Source of the DNA: an uncultured Pirellulaceae bacterium
Lineage (GTDB): Bacteria; Planctomycetota; Planctomycetia; Pirellulales; Pirellulaceae
Direction of reading: 5' to 3'
Length of the DNA stretch: 5,527 bases
NCBI GenBank assembly: GCA_934255105.1
Contig: CAKQNH010000386.1
Location: 1 to 5,527 of the forward strand
Under the pieces are notes generated by a model. The model worked only from the letters and a program-made list of their open reading frames with translations, was not told where the DNA came from and did not search any database. Below are positions 1 through 5,356 of this stretch, one piece after another (positions within the stretch are counted from its first letter, which is position 1; each line of letters starts with the position of its first letter). Made by a program: the position numbers and the translations under genes.

Positions 1-15
1 CGGCAAAGCGGCGAA

Positions 16-63
16 TTATACGCATGAAATTATGCTTGGTTATACGCATGAAATTATGCTTGG
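16..63. repeat. Perfect tandem duplication of 24 bp
   Basis: Positions 16-39 are repeated exactly at 40-63 (unit begins TTATACGCATGAAATTATGC). Each copy carries a small inverted repeat, GCAT-GAAATT-ATGC (22-35 and 46-59). The unit is AT-rich compared with its surroundings. It lies about 138 bp beyond the end of the export gene. The plus-strand frame through it is open from position 2 to 286 but overlaps the end of the export gene, with nothing to suggest it is used. Confidence 0.9.
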
Positions 64-94
64 GCGCTCAGTAGTCGCGTTCGTTCACAGATTG

Positions 95-108
95 AGCTTA
101 GTTAAGCT
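95..108 (-). terminator. Weak candidate terminator downstream of the export gene
   Basis: AGCTTAGTTAAGCT is a perfect 6-bp inverted repeat with a 2-nt centre (effectively a 5-bp stem with a 4-nt loop). It is 93 bp past the stop codon at 201. It is AT-rich and not followed by a T-tract on the minus strand, so terminator function is doubtful. Apart from this and the 24-bp duplication I see nothing in positions 1-200. Confidence 0.2.
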
Positions 109-200
109 AATCCCACTGAATCGATACGAGCATTTTTACACCAGGCAAATCAATCCAGTCCTCCCAGAGCACCAGCGTATCGTCAGTCCTGCCACAACCT

Positions 201-1523
201 CTAGCGCGCGAAGCCGCCGTTGCCACCCACGGTCGCACCGGAGCCGATCTGTGCGTATGGCAAAATGCCGTAGATCCCCTGGGTAAACACTTGTGATACG
301 AAACTGTCGAAGCGCGCGATGGGCGTTGGCGGAACGATGATCAAATCGCCATCGCGCAACCAAATCTCGTCGGCCGGTGTGGCGACTTTACCCAAATGGG
401 CACCGCGAATATCGATCCGCGTGGCCAGCAAACGCCAGTCTTCGGCGCGGCGAAAAATGACGATTTCGCGTGTGTTTGCACCTTGGATGGCCCCCTGGGC
501 CATAGCCAGCGCCTGAGTGACTGAGGTTGGGCCGAGCAGTTCATAACGCCCCGGCAGGCCGACTTTTCCGTATACGAACACGAAGTGTTGCGCCTCGACA
601 TCCAGAATGGGTTCAACTTCCAGGCCAGCGACAACTTCGCGGTATCGCAAGTTGACTTCGCGCTTGATCTCGTCGAGCGTCATCCCCTGGACGCAGATCG
701 GTCCCAGCTTGGGCAATCGCAACGTTCCGTCGGGATGGACGCGATCGACGAAGCTCTGCCCGGTGAGACCGACCCGGGCCACTACCGCCGAGCGAATCTC
801 TTCCAACAGCGAGTTGGTTTTGATGGGGATGATATCGATAGCCGGATTGAGAATTTTCCCCTTGTAGGCCTCTTCCAAATTGCGACGCAGTTGTGGAATG
901 GTCAACCCGGCCGCTCGCACTGGGCCGATCAACCGCAGATAGAGCATGCCGTCGGACTGGATGGAAACCCCCCTCCCCTGCGTGACGTCTCCCAAGCGAA
1001 TCGATTCGTCGGTCAACGAATTGATTTGCAGTTCGTCGCCGACTTGTAGCGGGAAGCTGTCGGCCAGCACCTGCCGCGACAAAATATAGATGAATCGCAT
1101 TTGATCGCCCACGCGAACGCGATAGTCGACAGTTGCCGGCAAGCGGATCGGGCCCAGATACTCCCCATGCGCCAAGGGCTGAAAGTTGTAGCGATGCAGA
1201 TCGCGCCAGTCCTGCCGGTGCTCGGCCGTGTTGTCCGCACAGTCAACGCCGACCATACAAGGTTGGCACAGACCGGGAGTGACTTGAGGTTGCGTGGGCA
1301 AGTTGCAACCATCGAGGCCGCAGCGATTGACGTTGCCTAGTCGCTCCCCAGGTTCTGGCATCGGCCCATGAGGAGTCACGTCAAGTATGATCGGCCCGTT
1401 GAGATTGTTGGACCCGCTGGTCGCTCCACCGCTTTGCGCTTGGCTGCCGGTTGACATGGCGGCGGAAATTGAACAAGCGGCTAGGGTTGCCAGCAGGATG
1501 CGGGGCAGTTTGAGTTTGAGCAT
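201..1523 (-). CDS. Wza-like polysaccharide export protein (Poly_export/SLBB)
   Basis: Predicted envelope protein of 440 residues that would form or gate the outer-membrane channel for exopolysaccharide or capsule export. Residues 1-29 look like a secretion signal: basic start, hydrophobic core, then either a lipobox L14-A15-A16-C17 or a signal peptidase I site after S27-Q28-A29. Residues about 30-120 are a linker with five cysteines (C68, C73, C86, C89, C95). A first Poly_export-type unit begins at YRVRVGDQ (134) and includes DGMLYLRLIG near 191-200. A second begins at HPDGTLRLPKLG (263-274). An SLBB-like segment follows (about 313-359: VYGKVGLPGRYEL, then a helix), and a final DGDLIIVPP strand (391-399). 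Known in the family: Wza is an outer-membrane lipoprotein that forms an oligomeric ring. The ATG at 1523 is preceded by a weak GAAG. The gene lies 75 bp after the TPR gene, so co-transcription is likely. Family assignment is strong; which polymer is exported cannot be told. Confidence 0.93.
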   Translation of the reverse strand: MLKLKLPRILLATLAACSISAAMSTGSQAQSGGATSGSNNLNGPIILDVTPHGPMPEPGERLGNVNRCGLDGCNLPTQPQVTPGLCQPCMVGVDCADNTAEHRQDWRDLHRYNFQPLAHGEYLGPIRLPATVDYRVRVGDQMRFIYILSRQVLADSFPLQVGDELQINSLTDESIRLGDVTQGRGVSIQSDGMLYLRLIGPVRAAGLTIPQLRRNLEEAYKGKILNPAIDIIPIKTNSLLEEIRSAVVARVGLTGQSFVDRVHPDGTLRLPKLGPICVQGMTLDEIKREVNLRYREVVAGLEVEPILDVEAQHFVFVYGKVGLPGRYELLGPTSVTQALAMAQGAIQGANTREIVIFRRAEDWRLLATRIDIRGAHLGKVATPADEIWLRDGDLIIVPPTPIARFDSFVSQVFTQGIYGILPYAQIGSGATVGGNGGFAR

Positions 1524-1539
1524 GGCTTCAACTTTTCAG

Positions 1540-1552
1540 ACGAACGGTTCGT
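1540..1552. promoter_or_regulatory. 13-bp palindrome between the TPR and export genes
   Basis: ACGAACGGTTCGT has perfect 6-bp arms around one central base. It lies 17 to 29 bp before the ATG of the export gene, within the 75-bp gap. It could be an operator, or a small hairpin in the shared mRNA that tunes translation of the second gene. The 1-bp centre does not fit the Gram-positive LexA box. Confidence 0.35.
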
Positions 1553-1598
1553 ACAAGCGTTTGCATGGAAGGTGCTGGGCGAATGGCGACTGTCTAAC

Positions 1599-3242
1599 TC
1601 ACTGCTTCGTCATGATCGCGGAGGCAGTGCGATAGGCTTGAGCCGGCGAATCTTGCGACTGCGGGCTGGGGCCGATACTGTAGGGGCTCATGGCGGCGAA
1701 CGTGCGTGGGTCGACTTCGAGAAATTCAGGTATGCCCGACGTGGCGGAGGGTGGGCTGTTGCTTGCCATGGCTTGTTGCATGGCCCAGTTGCCGGTATTT
1801 GCGTCGCCCAGGCGACGGCTGGCTTCAACCAAGTTCTGGTAGGCGGCCAGCGACGGGGCTGCATTGATCGATGCCACCAAGGCCTCTCGCGCGTCCGCTG
1901 GACGGTCCATCTGCAGCAGCACAAAGCCCAGTTGGTTGGTAGCCGTCGCATTGGCGGGTGCGATGGCGCGTGCCCCGCGATACAAAGTGATCGCTCGCCA
2001 ACGCAGGTTTTGCTGCATGCCCGCTTGAGTGGCATCCGCATGCGATTGGTAACTTCGGCCCAGGGCATAAAGCACTTCGCTGGCCCAAGGGTGCCCCTGA
2101 GCGGCTTCGACCAGTTTGCTTTCGGCGTATTGACGGTAGTGCTGGGCCGCCGCCATGGGGGCCAGTGTGGTAGTGTCGGCATCCTTCAACACGGGCGTCT
2201 CGTGCGACAAGATAATGCGCCGCAAAAAGTCGCTATCGGAAGTCAACCGTTGAGCGTTGGAAAAATCTTCCGCTTCGCTCATGGCCTTCGACGCAGCGTG
2301 CCAAGCCGGTTCGCTGTAATAGTGGTTAGACATTAGGTCCAGCACGCGCACCAGATACAGCATGGCTGACTCAGCATCCTCGCGGGCTGAGAAATATGCT
2401 TTGCGGTTGATCAACGCTTCGCACCTGCCAAGCCGCTGGCTGAGTTCTTCGCCGATGGCCTGCCAGCCCGGCGGATTGTCAATCGAATTTACCGAGCGCC
2501 CCACGTCGGCGGTGGCTGGGTGACCGGAGATAATTTGGCTGGATACCAGCGAAGCTAAGACGGCTCGCGACGCTTCTTGGCTATCTCGTGCGGGCGCAGC
2601 GCCGTCGTGCGCAGCGGCTTGTGCGCTGGCCAGAGAAAATGGGCCGCTGCGTGTCTCGCTCGCGCGGCTCTCGGGCACGGTCGGAAATGGTGCCGGCCTA
2701 GTTGGCGCAAAATTCGATCCACTCAGTTGGAATGGCTGTGCCGACTGGGGGTCGCTTGGTTGCTGTGAGCGTGCGCTCCGCGCGACCCACTGTAGGCCCT
2801 GCCGCGAGCCGCTATTGGCAGCCTCGAGAGGTTGTGTGGCAGCCGGCTGTGCGCTTGCCTCGGGGGCTGCGGTCAAATTTGCGCGGCTTGATGGCGCAGG
2901 CGATACGGGTCCCGACAGCTCGATCTGAGCAAACGGCTTTGCGTCCGCACTCAATGGGGTCGCCCTAAATGGTGCAGAATTATTTGGGGGCACACTGATC
3001 GAGGCCACGCTGCTCGGGGCCGCTAGGCTCTCGAAATTCAGTGGCGCTGCGGCTCCCAACCCCGGCTGAGTCTCACTCGCAGGCCTCAGCTCGGCCTCAA
3101 GCTGCACTGCGGCCGGTACGGCCTTGCGCAGCGAAGGTTGGACGATGAATTTACCATCGGCAAATAGAGATGTCGCTCCCCAACCGCTAAGCGCCAACAA
3201 CGCGGCGGCAGCGGTCGGTCTGCTCTTAATGCAAATTCCCAT
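1599..3242 (-). CDS. Exported Ala/Pro/Ser-rich protein with C-terminal TPR-like domain
   Basis: Hypothetical secreted protein of 547 residues, probably an accessory to the export protein just downstream. I place the start at the ATG at 3242. From there the protein opens with a good signal peptide: K6/R8, then a hydrophobic run at 10-27, with a likely cut at SLFA|DG (28/29). An AAGGA ribosome site lies 10 nt upstream. A longer frame starting at 3347 would bury this signal behind 35 charged residues and has no ribosome site. Residues about 44-250 are low-complexity, rich in Ala, Pro, Ser and Gln, and likely an extended periplasmic linker. Residues about 257-350 are helical. Residues about 384-493 contain TPR-like helix pairs (LYALGRSYQSHAD; ATNQLGFVLLQMDRPADARE; AYQNLVEASRRLGD). 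From memory, Pirellulales genomes carry similar TPR proteins next to Poly_export genes; this is not checked. No enzyme motif is seen. A scaffold role in polysaccharide secretion is inferred from neighbourhood. Confidence 0.85.
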   Translation of the reverse strand: MGICIKSRPTAAAALLALSGWGATSLFADGKFIVQPSLRKAVPAAVQLEAELRPASETQPGLGAAAPLNFESLAAPSSVASISVPPNNSAPFRATPLSADAKPFAQIELSGPVSPAPSSRANLTAAPEASAQPAATQPLEAANSGSRQGLQWVARSARSQQPSDPQSAQPFQLSGSNFAPTRPAPFPTVPESRASETRSGPFSLASAQAAAHDGAAPARDSQEASRAVLASLVSSQIISGHPATADVGRSVNSIDNPPGWQAIGEELSQRLGRCEALINRKAYFSAREDAESAMLYLVRVLDLMSNHYYSEPAWHAASKAMSEAEDFSNAQRLTSDSDFLRRIILSHETPVLKDADTTTLAPMAAAQHYRQYAESKLVEAAQGHPWASEVLYALGRSYQSHADATQAGMQQNLRWRAITLYRGARAIAPANATATNQLGFVLLQMDRPADAREALVASINAAPSLAAYQNLVEASRRLGDANTGNWAMQQAMASNSPPSATSGIPEFLEVDPRTFAAMSPYSIGPSPQSQDSPAQAYRTASAIMTKQ

Positions 3243-3252
3243 GGCAGAAGCA

Positions 3253-3257
3253 TCCTT
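3253..3257 (-). promoter_or_regulatory. Ribosome binding site that decides the TPR-protein start
   Basis: On the minus strand AAGGA lies 10 nt before the ATG at 3242. The alternative in-frame ATG at 3347 has no purine-rich site before it; instead the 14-bp palindrome at 3350-3363 sits immediately upstream. Together with the signal peptide this supports the shorter protein. Confidence 0.6.
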
Positions 3258-3281
3258 GGTAGTTATCAGTTCGCGTATCCG

Positions 3282-3323
3282 CTCGCGGGACTCTCTCGCG
3301 AATGGCTCGCGAGATGTCCCGAG
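3282..3323 (-). repeat. Long hairpin in the leader of the TPR-protein gene
   Basis: An inverted repeat with an 8-bp perfect arm (TCTCGCGA at 3294-3301 against TCGCGAGA at 3307-3314) and a 5-nt loop. It continues outward past a 2x1 internal loop into GGGAC (3287-3291) against GTCCC (3316-3320). A last CTC/GAG pair at 3282-3284 and 3321-3323 follows beyond a 2-nt bulge. It lies 40 to 81 nt before the start codon at 3242, in what is most likely untranslated leader. No T-tract follows it on the minus strand, so it is not a standard intrinsic terminator. It could affect translation or mRNA stability, or bind a regulator as DNA. Confidence 0.6.
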
Positions 3324-3349
3324 GTACGAGAACGGGTGGTCGCTCATGC

Positions 3350-3363
3350 TGTCATTAATGACA
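3350..3363. promoter_or_regulatory. Perfect 14-bp palindrome, candidate operator
   Basis: TGTCATTAATGACA reads the same on both strands. It lies about 108 bp before the TPR-protein start at 3242 and is AT-rich in a GC-rich setting, as dimeric transcription-factor sites often are. The half-site TGTCA is not enough to name a regulator. It matches neither the CRP (TGTGA-N6-TCACA) nor the FNR (TTGAT-N4-ATCAA) consensus. Confidence 0.45.
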
Positions 3364-3377
3364 AAATCGCTACCACC

Positions 3378-3412
3378 GGTGCGCGATACCGAACTTACAT
3401 CGGCCGCGCACC
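3378..3412 (-). repeat. Nested hairpin in the leader of the TPR-protein gene
   Basis: A perfect 8-bp arm pair, GGTGCGCG (3378-3385) and CGCGCACC (3405-3412), encloses a second 4-bp pair, CCGA (3389-3392) and TCGG (3400-3403), around a 7-nt loop. The outer arms are almost all G and C, so the fold should be stable in RNA. It lies between the terminator-like hairpin further upstream and the 14-bp palindrome. No known riboswitch was recognised. Confidence 0.55.
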
Positions 3413-3437
3413 TACTACTGTTGGACCATTGTTGCCT

Positions 3438-3486
3438 GCGGTTCTACCAGAAGATTGCTCACGCCAGGAGCAATCCGAACAACCGC
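3438..3486 (-). terminator. Candidate terminator after the TIM-barrel gene (nested stem-loop)
   Basis: A perfect 8-bp stem, GATTGCTC (3453-3460) and GAGCAATC (3468-3475), with a 7-nt loop. It is enclosed by a 6-bp outer stem, GCGGTT (3438-3443) and AACCGC (3481-3486). It begins about 32 nt after the stop codon at 3519, where a terminator would be expected. On the minus strand the inner stem is followed only by TTCTGG, not a real T-tract. Termination is therefore uncertain; it may be Rho-assisted, or a mRNA 3'-end stabiliser, or the first element of the downstream leader. Confidence 0.4.
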
Positions 3487-3518
3487 TACAGCTTAACTGC
3501 AATTCTCGCGTCTATTTA

Positions 3519-4427
3519 TTAATAGCTGCGTGAATAGCTGGCTTCGGCGAACATCTCCGGCCGCCGCGTCTCGCTGGGGATGCCCGCTGACTCAAAGGCT
3601 TTATACAGCGAATCTTGAGCCGCTGCTACCAAGGCGTCTCGGGTCGGGGATTCCTCAAGCGTCTTGCCGCGCGCGGCAACTGGCAGCTTCAACCCCGCCT
3701 CGGCAAACTTCTGCAACACACTCGTATTGTCGATCACCCCAGTCATGCCCGGCAAGAGGCAGTCGTCGAGCGTGGCAGCCTCGGCTGCGACTTCAGCGGT
3801 ACAGTCGGACAATCGCAACCCTGCCACTCGCTGTAGACCGATCTGCTCCAATTGCTCCGCGCTGCCGCCGCCGATGAACCAATTCCATGAATCGTACAAA
3901 ATGGCCACGTTCTTGGACGAACAAGCGCGAATAACCGCCGTGAAACCCTCCACATCGCGTACAAACTTGAATTGCTTTTCTTCCGCATCGGGCGCATGCA
4001 CATGGAAAGTCAGCGCTACCCGCACACCTTCCTTGGCGAATATTTCCGCGATTTGGTCGATGCGATTGCGCACGACGTCGAAGTACTCGGGGTACGGCAG
4101 GCGATTGGTTCCGTGCGGAATCGTTACGATAGCCGTATTCGCCGATGCCCGTCCGGCAATTTCCGCCACTGCATTGAGCTGCGCTAAGCGGACGGAAAAG
4201 GTCTCATCGTCACTGTCCAGGTCGATAGGGGCGTCAAAGCCGGCGATCTCCAGTTTGGAACTCGCCAGGAAACGCGATGCATTCTCAAACGAACTGCGTT
4301 GGCAGCGTTTGACTAGGTCGTCCATGTCGATCTCGATCCCTCGAAAACCGTACGTTAGTGCCAATTCGATAATTTCGCTTTGACGTCCCGAAATATCTAG
4401 TAAATCACAGCTTAGGCTCTTATACAT
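3519..4427 (-). CDS. Xylose-isomerase-like TIM-barrel protein (sugar phosphate isomerase/epimerase family)
   Basis: Predicted cytoplasmic protein of 302 residues, the usual length for the AP_endonuc_2 / sugar phosphate isomerase-epimerase superfamily. Barrel strands and helices can be followed: IIELALTYGFRGIEIDMDD (19-37), KLEIAGFDAPID (58-69), AIVTIPHG (99-106), VRVALTFHVH (135-144), VAILYDSWNWFIGGG (174-188), VAGLRLSD (201-208), LLPGMTGVID (224-233) and the C-terminal helix 261-282. Members usually bind a divalent metal through Glu, Asp, His and Glu. Only the Asp (D179) is plainly in place; the other positions read T140/F141, R205 and A251/A252, and the His often found after the Asp is N182. 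The substrate cannot be assigned, and catalysis may be lost. The start is supported by an AAGGA site 6 nt before the ATG. It stands alone, about 207 bp after the response regulator and 276 bp before the TPR gene. Confidence 0.88.
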   Translation of the reverse strand: MYKSLSCDLLDISGRQSEIIELALTYGFRGIEIDMDDLVKRCQRSSFENASRFLASSKLEIAGFDAPIDLDSDDETFSVRLAQLNAVAEIAGRASANTAIVTIPHGTNRLPYPEYFDVVRNRIDQIAEIFAKEGVRVALTFHVHAPDAEEKQFKFVRDVEGFTAVIRACSSKNVAILYDSWNWFIGGGSAEQLEQIGLQRVAGLRLSDCTAEVAAEAATLDDCLLPGMTGVIDNTSVLQKFAEAGLKLPVAARGKTLEESPTRDALVAAAQDSLYKAFESAGIPSETRRPEMFAEASYSRSY

Positions 4428-4433
4428 AACGCG

Positions 4434-4438
4434 TCCTT
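4434..4438 (-). promoter_or_regulatory. Strong ribosome binding site for the TIM-barrel gene
   Basis: AAGGA on the minus strand, 6 nt before the ATG at 4427. This is the best Shine-Dalgarno match and spacing in the window, and it fixes the start. Confidence 0.7.
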
Positions 4439-4634
4439 ATGGTGTTTAGACTCACTTTAATTGCGAATGACGAAGAATACAGGTCAGCAAATCGCCATTA
4501 ACGGGCGCCATTCGCGTGGTTTTAGAAGCGACGATTGGAAGCCTCCAGTATGGCACAGAAGCTTGGAATCCGACAGGGGGAGCCCTATGCGGCCCAATTG
4601 AGGTAGGCGAGCGCGAAGATGGCTGGCAGCGACG

Positions 4635-5237
4635 CTACGGCGCACGCTTGCGCAGTTTGCGCTGCAGCGAACGCCGATGGATGCCCAGTCGCCGAGCGGC
4701 TTCAGAGATGTTGCCGCCACAATCGGCCAGTATGCGATGGATGTGCTCCCACTCGGCTTGAGCCAGGGTGGGCACCGGTATATCCTCCTCGGCCTCGGAG
4801 ACTTCTATCTCCGTGCCACCCCGAGCAAACGCATTGAGAATGTCATCGGCATCGGCGGGCTTGGGAAGGAAGTTGGCTGCCCCCAGTCGGATGGCGTCGA
4901 TGGCAGTCGCGATGGAACCAAACCCAGACAGAATCAAGAACTGAGTGCGGGGGCTGATTCGCTTGAGCTCCTGCAACAAAACCAGTCCCGGTTTGCCCGG
5001 CATACGCAGATCGAGAACAGCCAACTCGGTAGGCTCTTTGCTGAAACAGGCCACAGCTTCGTCATGGTTGCTCGCCACCGATACGCGAAAGCCCCGCTCT
5101 TGGAAGGCTTGCCCCAAACGATCGCGCAGCACGATGCTGTCGTCGACCAGCAAAATGCTGCGGGCTAATACGCTGGTACCCCCTGCGGCGCTACCGCTGG
5201 GCGAACTCTCGGAACTGCTGGAACTCGAAGTCGTCAC
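4635..5237 (-). CDS. ActR/PrrA/RegA-type response regulator (receiver plus Fis-type HTH)
   Basis: Cytoplasmic transcription factor of 200 residues that should be switched by phosphoryl transfer from a histidine kinase. The receiver domain spans about 27-138: acidic pocket D32-D33, phospho-acceptor D76 in LAVLDLRMPG, switch residue S104, and K126 in FLPKP. After an acidic linker (143-152) comes a short C-terminal Fis-like helix-turn-helix: LAQAEWEHIHRILADCGGN, then ISEAARRLGIHRRSLQRKL (177-195). This two-part layout, with no AAA+ domain, is typical of the redox-related RegA/PrrA/ActR group, so the closest family call is good. The stimulus and targets here are unknown. The first 25 residues are an unusual Ser-rich tail. 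The start is a GTG at 5237 with AGG 7 nt upstream; no other Met, GTG or TTG lies before the receiver. No kinase gene is visible in the window, so it is an orphan unless its partner lies beyond the right edge. Confidence 0.93.
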   Translation of the reverse strand: MTTSSSSSSESSPSGSAAGGTSVLARSILLVDDSIVLRDRLGQAFQERGFRVSVASNHDEAVACFSKEPTELAVLDLRMPGKPGLVLLQELKRISPRTQFLILSGFGSIATAIDAIRLGAANFLPKPADADDILNAFARGGTEIEVSEAEEDIPVPTLAQAEWEHIHRILADCGGNISEAARRLGIHRRSLQRKLRKRAP

Positions 5238-5283
5238 GCTGGGACCTGTCGATAAGTTGCGGTTAACAGTGCTTTGATAGTCA

Positions 5284-5292
5284 ATTATAGCA
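5284..5292 (-). promoter_or_regulatory. Extended -10 promoter for the response regulator
   Basis: On the minus strand the sequence is TGCTATAAT: a perfect TATAAT (5284-5289) with the TGN extension (5290-5292). No good -35 box is found 17 bp upstream, which fits an extended -10 promoter. Transcription would begin near 5277 and leave a leader of about 40 nt before the GTG at 5237. Confidence 0.6.
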
Positions 5293-5340
5293 CACTCGCT
5301 TGGGGCTGCGTTTGTATTGTGAGCCCAATGCGATAGCGTA

Positions 5341-5356
5341 GATTTTCTTGGAAATC
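5341..5356. repeat. Short inverted repeat at the inner edge of the hexamer array
   Basis: GATTTTCTTGGAAATC has 5-bp arms (GATTT/AAATC) around 6 nt. Its right arm overlaps the first two bases of the first hexamer unit, so the array starts inside it. Five-bp arms can arise by chance. Confidence 0.35.

Noticed and set aside
2..286. Open plus-strand frame at the left edge
   Set aside because: Overlaps the conserved end of the export gene antisense and becomes Arg/Ser-rich there. Possible tail of an upstream gene, but unsupported.
585..1049. Plus-strand open frames opposite the export gene
   Set aside because: Antisense to conserved Poly_export/SLBB sequence; no ribosome site or domain supports them.
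1540..1552. LexA/SOS box
   Set aside because: The CGAAC/GTTCG arms resemble the Gram-positive LexA half-sites, but they are separated by 1 bp instead of 4.
1572..2336. Long plus-strand open frame (254 codons) opposite the TPR gene
   Set aside because: Fully antisense to a better-supported gene with a signal peptide and TPR motifs. Its product has no recognisable domain and looks like a GC-rich shadow.
3664..4383. Plus-strand open frame (239 codons) opposite the TIM-barrel gene
   Set aside because: Antisense to a gene with clear family motifs and a strong ribosome site; the product is Ser/Arg/Ala-rich with no family resemblance.
4551..4566. Sigma-54 promoter starting TGGCAC
   Set aside because: The GC expected at the -12 element does not fall at the right distance, and it would direct transcription antisense to the regulator.
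4484..4720. Minus-strand 78-codon frame between the regulator and the TIM-barrel gene
   Set aside because: Its first part overlaps the HTH-coding end of the regulator in another frame, and the remainder has no motif. The gap 4439-4634 otherwise shows nothing convincing beyond a short CGCCATT direct repeat.
4677..5168. Plus-strand open frame opposite the response regulator
   Set aside because: Mirror of the receiver-domain coding sequence; no independent support.
5274..5284. TTGA-TAG-TCAA inverted repeat near the predicted transcription start
   Set aside because: Four-bp arms are too short to separate from chance.
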